Shown: piece after piece, positions 6,586 through 8,757 of the stretch
Layout of the letters: the number at the start of each line of letters is the position of its first letter
Numbering within the stretch: position 1 is the first letter of the stretch
Source of the DNA: Candidatus Bathyarchaeota archaeon
GTDB lineage: Archaea > Thermoproteota > Bathyarchaeia > Bathyarchaeales > Bathyarchaeaceae
Length of the DNA stretch: 8,757 nt
Assembly: GCA_026967815.1 (NCBI GenBank)
Contig: JAPUUO010000059.1
Span: forward strand, 1 to 8,757
Direction of reading: 5' to 3'
Position numbers and translations under genes: made by a program
The notes under the pieces: model-generated
What the model was told of the DNA's origin: nothing
The model's database searches: none
The model's input: only the letters and a program-made list of their open reading frames with translations

Positions 6586-7398
6586 TTGTCCTCAAAGAGG
6601 AAAAAGCGAGGCAGTGAACATCTTCAACGCGTCATCGACATGTGTAAATCTATTGAAGAAAGGAGTCTCGATCCATTTAATGTTGACGTTGACGACGTCA
6701 TAGCAGTTATTCAAAAATATTTCCCAGAATGGGAATTGCCGGAAGAACTCTGCCTAGACGCAGAAGCCATCCACCACCTCGCATCTATAATCAAACTTCA
6801 AGGAGACTGGGTGAAACATCGATCAACGTCTCTCTACACAGACCCCTTCCTCCTCGAAGAAAAAATACGGAGATTAAGCAAGGAAGAACTTGCTACACTT
6901 TTTCTAGAAACTTGGCGCCCCATCATCGAATTAGAACAGATTTCCCTTCACAGCCTAGCAGAAGCCACCAAATACTGGCAGAGTCTTCTTCCTCTAAGCG
7001 AGAGATGGCTAAAAACTGGTTCCTTAGAAACGGAAATCGGAGCTACCTCGCGCGAAGAATTGATTAAGCTAAGAATACTGGCTGAGAAACCCTTCTTAGA
7101 AGAGTTGGAAGTGTTCTGGGAAGAATTGAAGCACAGAGTTGGCGGAAAAGAAAAAAGTCTATACTGGAATTTCATCGGCGCCGACACCTATCCTGAAACC
7201 GTAAAGAGAGCGTACATGACAAGTTTTCTTGTAACCTATGGATACGCAACCTTAGAGCTGCATCCCTTAGAGGAAGAGATCTTCATCAAACCCTTCGAAA
7301 AACAAAGGTCCATGCTAGGAAAAAAGCGAATGGTTTCCATTCCAGTTTCCATCAGCTTTGAAGAATGGACGAACTGGAAAGGAGGCAAACAAAATTGA
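6586..7398 (+). CDS. Probable kleisin subunit (ScpA/Nse4-like)
   Basis: Residues 28-49 (LDPFNVDVDDVIAVIQKYF and on) followed by LDAEAIHHLASIIKLQGDW (57-75) resemble the ScpA N-terminal pattern, in which a DPW.I.I segment leads to a helix rich in small residues ending in L..K. The middle is helical and charged. The C-terminal part (about 201-237, AYMTSFLVTYGYATLEL then IFIKPF) could be the winged helix with which kleisins bind the SMC head. The length of 270 residues is close to ScpA. The position directly behind an SMC gene is where a kleisin would be expected. It would bridge two SMC heads and recruit the KITE subunit encoded next. The start is TTG, directly after the SMC stop, with AGAGGT at 6573-6578 as ribosome site. 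No signal or membrane segment is seen. The family call needs a profile search. Confidence 0.6.
   Translation: MSSKRKKRGSEHLQRVIDMCKSIEERSLDPFNVDVDDVIAVIQKYFPEWELPEELCLDAEAIHHLASIIKLQGDWVKHRSTSLYTDPFLLEEKIRRLSKEELATLFLETWRPIIELEQISLHSLAEATKYWQSLLPLSERWLKTGSLETEIGATSREELIKLRILAEKPFLEELEVFWEELKHRVGGKEKSLYWNFIGADTYPETVKRAYMTSFLVTYGYATLELHPLEEEIFIKPFEKQRSMLGKKRMVSIPVSISFEEWTNWKGGKQN
7381..7385 (+). promoter_or_regulatory. Ribosome-binding site deciding the KITE-like start
   Basis: GGAGG lies within the 3' end of the kleisin-like gene, nine bases before TTG 7395. It is the strongest Shine-Dalgarno match in the operon and favours the TTG over the ATG at 7365, which has no comparable site. Confidence 0.6.
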
Positions 7399-7970
7399 AG
7401 AGAAAAGCATACTACACAAGGAAAATCAAGAGGGCAACCCACCTTCTCTTTTATAGACGCCACAGAAAGCCTGGCGTGAAGGGGTGGGAACTAAAGAGGA
7501 AACTGGGGTCAGATTACCCTAAAGTACTAAAAATACTTGATGGCCATCTGGAAAAGCTTGATCTGCAGGTGAAAACCGTTTTTGAGGGAGAGAAACCCAC
7601 TGGAGAGCCAACTCTCGAACAGTTGGATAAGGCTCGATTCTACATAACTCTCAAGGGAGGACTAGTTCCAAAAGAAACTAAGATGATGGGCTGGCGCATA
7701 GACGACATAGCTGGTTTGGCCACCGCCATCTCTTACATCATAGCTAAGAAGGGAAAGGCTCCCCGCGAAGAAGTAGAAGAACTCCTGCGAAACAAGCTTC
7801 CGGGCTGGAGAGTTGACATAAACATGAACAATTACATTCGATCTGGATACCTAGCTGAAGATGAGAACAAACAGCTTTATCTAGACTGGAGAACCCGAGC
7901 TGAAATCGACCAAAAAGCACTCATTGATTTACTTTTGTCAAAAGAAAAAGTTTTAGATGGTTCTTCTTAG
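7395..7970 (+). CDS. Probable KITE subunit, tandem winged-helix (ScpB/Nse1/Nse3-like)
   Basis: I chose the TTG at 7395 because GGAGG (7381-7385) precedes it by nine bases and TTGA couples it to the stop of the upstream gene; an ATG at 7365 would add ten residues and overlap that gene by 34 bases. The 191-residue product has a very basic N-terminus and two winged-helix-like units. The first, about 12-95, includes GVKGWELKRKLG, DYPKVLKILDGHLEKLDLQV and a strand ARFYITLKG. The second, about 98-170, includes DDIAGLATAISYIIAKKGKAPREEVEELL and NNYIRSGYLAEDENKQLYLDW. Two such domains in about 190 residues is the layout of KITE proteins (ScpB, MukE, Nse1, Nse3), which dimerise and sit on the kleisin. 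Operon position agrees. A simple DNA-binding regulator is the alternative. Confidence 0.6.
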   Translation: MKRKAYYTRKIKRATHLLFYRRHRKPGVKGWELKRKLGSDYPKVLKILDGHLEKLDLQVKTVFEGEKPTGEPTLEQLDKARFYITLKGGLVPKETKMMGWRIDDIAGLATAISYIIAKKGKAPREEVEELLRNKLPGWRVDINMNNYIRSGYLAEDENKQLYLDWRTRAEIDQKALIDLLLSKEKVLDGSS

Positions 7971-8053
7971 CGCGCGCAAAATATCTCAGGACCTACTGGC
8001 TGCTTAGTCGCTGTTATATGGTTACGATGGTTGATGATCGAGACGAAAAGGCG

Positions 8054-8063
8054 ATATTTAAAA
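8054..8063 (+). promoter_or_regulatory. TATA-like box ahead of the hairpin region
   Basis: ATATTTAAAA, preceded by GGCG, predicts a plus-strand transcript starting near 8085, where no open frame of note begins. It could drive a non-coding RNA. The box also reads as AT-rich on the minus strand, so direction is uncertain. Confidence 0.3.
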
Positions 8064-8127
8064 TGCGTTAACAATATCAGCAAGTCTTTGAATGCGATTG
8101 GGTCACAGTCATGATCTATTAACATAT

Positions 8128-8157
8128 AGCAAAGGCATTTGCTGAATGAAAGCAAAT
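8128..8157 (+). other. Two mutually exclusive hairpins sharing one arm
   Basis: AGCAAA (8128-8133) pairs with TTTGCT (8138-8143) around a GGCA loop. ATTTGCT (8137-8143) also pairs perfectly with AGCAAAT (8151-8157) around a 7-base loop. The shared middle arm can be in only one stem at a time, as in attenuators or switches. No gene lies directly downstream on the plus strand, so the role is unknown. Confidence 0.4.
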
Positions 8158-8171
8158 CACATGCGCGCTTT

Positions 8172-8190
8172 TGTGGGATTTGGACCCACA
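8172..8190. other. Six-base-pair hairpin resembling a tRNA T-arm
   Basis: TGTGGG (8172-8177) and CCCACA (8185-8190) flank a 7-base loop. Read on the minus strand it gives GTGGG-TCCAAAT-CCCAC, the size and pattern of a tRNA T-arm, but with C where the invariant second T of the loop should be. No matching acceptor, D or anticodon arm is found nearby, so it is not a whole tRNA. It lies about 40 bases past the stop of the small minus-strand gene and may simply be a 3' structure. Confidence 0.35.
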
Positions 8191-8232
8191 TCTAGCTTAT
8201 CCTTTCTTGTTGCTATTCGACGTATCTTGCTG

Positions 8233-8364
8233 TTATTTTAATGCGTTTTGCCTCGTTTTTGATGCCCGAACCCCTAAAGCACCGTAAACGATTATGAAGA
8301 ACAGTACCAACCCAAATATGATTATGAGCCAATGCGTAGCCGAAAGTGTCATTTCTTCAAACAT
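8233..8364 (-). CDS. Tiny single-helix membrane protein, 43 residues
   Basis: From ATG 8364 the product has a short acidic start (MFEEMTLSATH), one clear membrane helix (WLIIIFGLVLFFIIVYGALG, residues 12-31) and a basic tail (VRASKTRQNALK). The positive-inside rule suggests the C-terminus faces the cytoplasm. An upstream ATG at 8439 would add 25 residues without membrane character, but a TATA-like box lies inside that extension, and AAAGGAG (minus strand, 8375-8381) lies between the box and ATG 8364, so I prefer the shorter form. ATG 8352 is also possible. I know no family for it. Small one-helix proteins often tune larger membrane complexes, but nothing here names a partner. Confidence 0.55.
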   Translation of the reverse strand: MFEEMTLSATHWLIIIFGLVLFFIIVYGALGVRASKTRQNALK

Positions 8365-8402
8365 TCCTTTCTCTCTCCTTTTTCTAAGCAATCTCCCCCA
8401 AA

Positions 8403-8411
8403 CATAAAAAG
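8403..8411 (-). promoter_or_regulatory. TATA-like box for the tiny membrane protein
   Basis: On the minus strand this reads CTTTTTATG and predicts a transcript start near 8380, just before the ribosome-site-like AAAGGAG. It supports the ATG at 8364 as start. Confidence 0.35.
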
Positions 8412-8514
8412 AGGCGAACATATTTGAACAATATTTCATTAGATGAAATATGCTTTTGCAGGAAATACACGTGTGTGGCTAGGAATCAATTCGCAACTCT
8501 CGTTTCAAGCAGCT

Positions 8515-8549
8515 GGGAAGTAGGATGCGCTAACTTCCCCTCTTTTTTG
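8515..8549 (+). terminator. Hairpin followed by T-tract
   Basis: GGGAAGT (8515-8521) pairs with ACTTCCC (8533-8539), with inner A-T and G-C pairs possible around a bulge, and is followed by CTCTTTTTTG. This looks like an intrinsic terminator for plus-strand transcription. The nearest plus-strand gene ends at 7970, so it may end an unannotated RNA. Confidence 0.45.
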
Positions 8550-8606
8550 TGTTCATCGTCAATTTTTTTTAAAACAACAATAAAGCACTGGTTGATCTTC
8601 GTCTAG

Positions 8607-8644
8607 GAAAAGAAGCTGAAGCTTCTATTTCTTAATTCTGTTTT
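8607..8644 (+). terminator. Second terminator-like hairpin
   Basis: AGAAGC (8611-8616) and GCTTCT (8621-8626) form a stem around a TGAA loop, extended by GAAA (8607-8610) with TTTC (8628-8631) past one bulged A. The 3' side is T-rich. It may insulate the gene beginning at 8694. Confidence 0.35.
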
Positions 8645-8693
8645 ACGCAAGGAAAACTGGGTTTATGGCTTTCAAAGCGTTGAGGATCCATGC

Positions 8694-8757
8694 ATGCGAA
8701 TGGCTAAAGCTCAAGCGAGACTTCAAAACATAGCTCGCCGAAAAACAGCCATGAGAC
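8694..8757 (+). CDS. Start of an unidentified basic protein, cut by the window end
   Basis: ATG 8694 opens a frame that stays open to the window edge and begins MRMAKAQARLQNIARRKTAMR. GAGG at 8682-8685, within GAGGATCC, is well placed as a ribosome site eight bases upstream; ATG 8700 is a less well placed alternative. The 21 visible residues are rich in Arg, Lys, Ala and Gln and probably form a basic helix. This is too little to name a family. Confidence 0.4.
   Translation, partial: MRMAKAQARLQNIARRKTAMR

Larger units (their letters stand above)
8365..8693. other. 329-base region without a gene
   Basis: A 60-codon open frame at 8424-8606 on the plus strand has no family resemblance and an irregular composition, and I do not accept it. 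The region holds the promoter of the minus-strand gene, two terminator-like hairpins (8515-8549, 8607-8644) and a poly-T/poly-A stretch around 8563-8575. Confidence 0.5.

Noticed and set aside
6729..7067. 112-codon open frame overlapping the kleisin-like gene
   Set aside because: It is a shadow in another frame; the overlapping gene has better codon pattern, operon spacing and a ribosome site.
4540..7970. Complete Wadjet (JetABCD) defence system
   Set aside because: No topoisomerase VI-like JetD gene is visible next to the operon and the gene order, SMC then kleisin then KITE, differs from jetABCD.
8085..8160. C/D box guide RNA
   Set aside because: CTGA occurs at 8142-8145, but no convincing RTGATGA box C lies at the proper distance upstream.
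7967..8191. 74-codon open frame on the minus strand after the KITE-like gene
   Set aside because: It begins inside the T-arm-like hairpin, has no clear ribosome site and no family resemblance; the many His, Cys and Ile codons look like translated non-coding DNA.
8140..8300. Complete tRNA gene on the minus strand around the T-arm-like hairpin
   Set aside because: No 5' acceptor strand complementary to the candidate 3' strand, no D-arm motif and no anticodon stem could be found at the right distances, even allowing an intron.
8424..8606. 60-codon open frame on the plus strand
   Set aside because: It crosses a terminator-like hairpin and a poly-T run, is rich in Cys, Ser and Phe, and has no supporting signals.
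1..8757. CRISPR array, insertion sequence or transposase
   Set aside because: I saw no regularly spaced repeats, no terminal inverted repeats with target duplication, and no transposase motifs on either strand.

Overview
The window reads as chromosomal DNA from an archaeon, probably of the Thermoproteota/Bathyarchaeia type. The signs are Shine-Dalgarno sites of the archaeal GGTGATC/GAGG type, TATA-like boxes about 25-30 bases before likely transcript starts, several GTG and TTG starts, and an ArnR1-like winged-helix protein. The lineage is an inference; no rRNA or other marker is present.

Positions 1-1623 hold the end of a branched-chain amino acid operon: the last codons of ilvB (acetolactate synthase large subunit), ilvN (regulatory subunit) and ilvC (ketol-acid reductoisomerase), joined by short overlaps. 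Positions 1714-2295 hold a small two-gene cassette with its own TATA-like box: an unrecognised 105-residue protein and a 78-residue winged-helix DNA-binding protein. A 425-base stretch without a gene follows. Positions 2721-4445 encode a secreted or membrane-anchored protein with a Ca-binding-like motif, a Vps62-like outer domain and five membrane segments.

The centre of interest is 4540-7970, three tightly packed genes. The first is a short SMC-type ATPase of 681 residues whose head motifs look most like eukaryotic Smc5/Smc6: QSGGERS signature, VDEYDVHMD Walker B/D-loop, and Thr-Pro where other SMCs have the switch histidine. It has short coiled-coil arms, no visible hinge domain and no Cys-x-x-Cys hook. 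The second looks like a kleisin (ScpA/Nse4-like) and the third like a tandem winged-helix KITE subunit (ScpB/Nse1/Nse3-like). Together they would make a complete minimal SMC complex in one operon. The ATPase call is firm; the kleisin and KITE calls rest on motif resemblance, gene order and size.

From 7971 to the end the window is mostly non-coding: a possible structured RNA region with mutually exclusive hairpins, a tRNA T-arm-like hairpin, a tiny one-helix membrane protein on the minus strand (8233-8364), two terminator-like hairpins, and the first codons of a gene that runs off the window at 8694.
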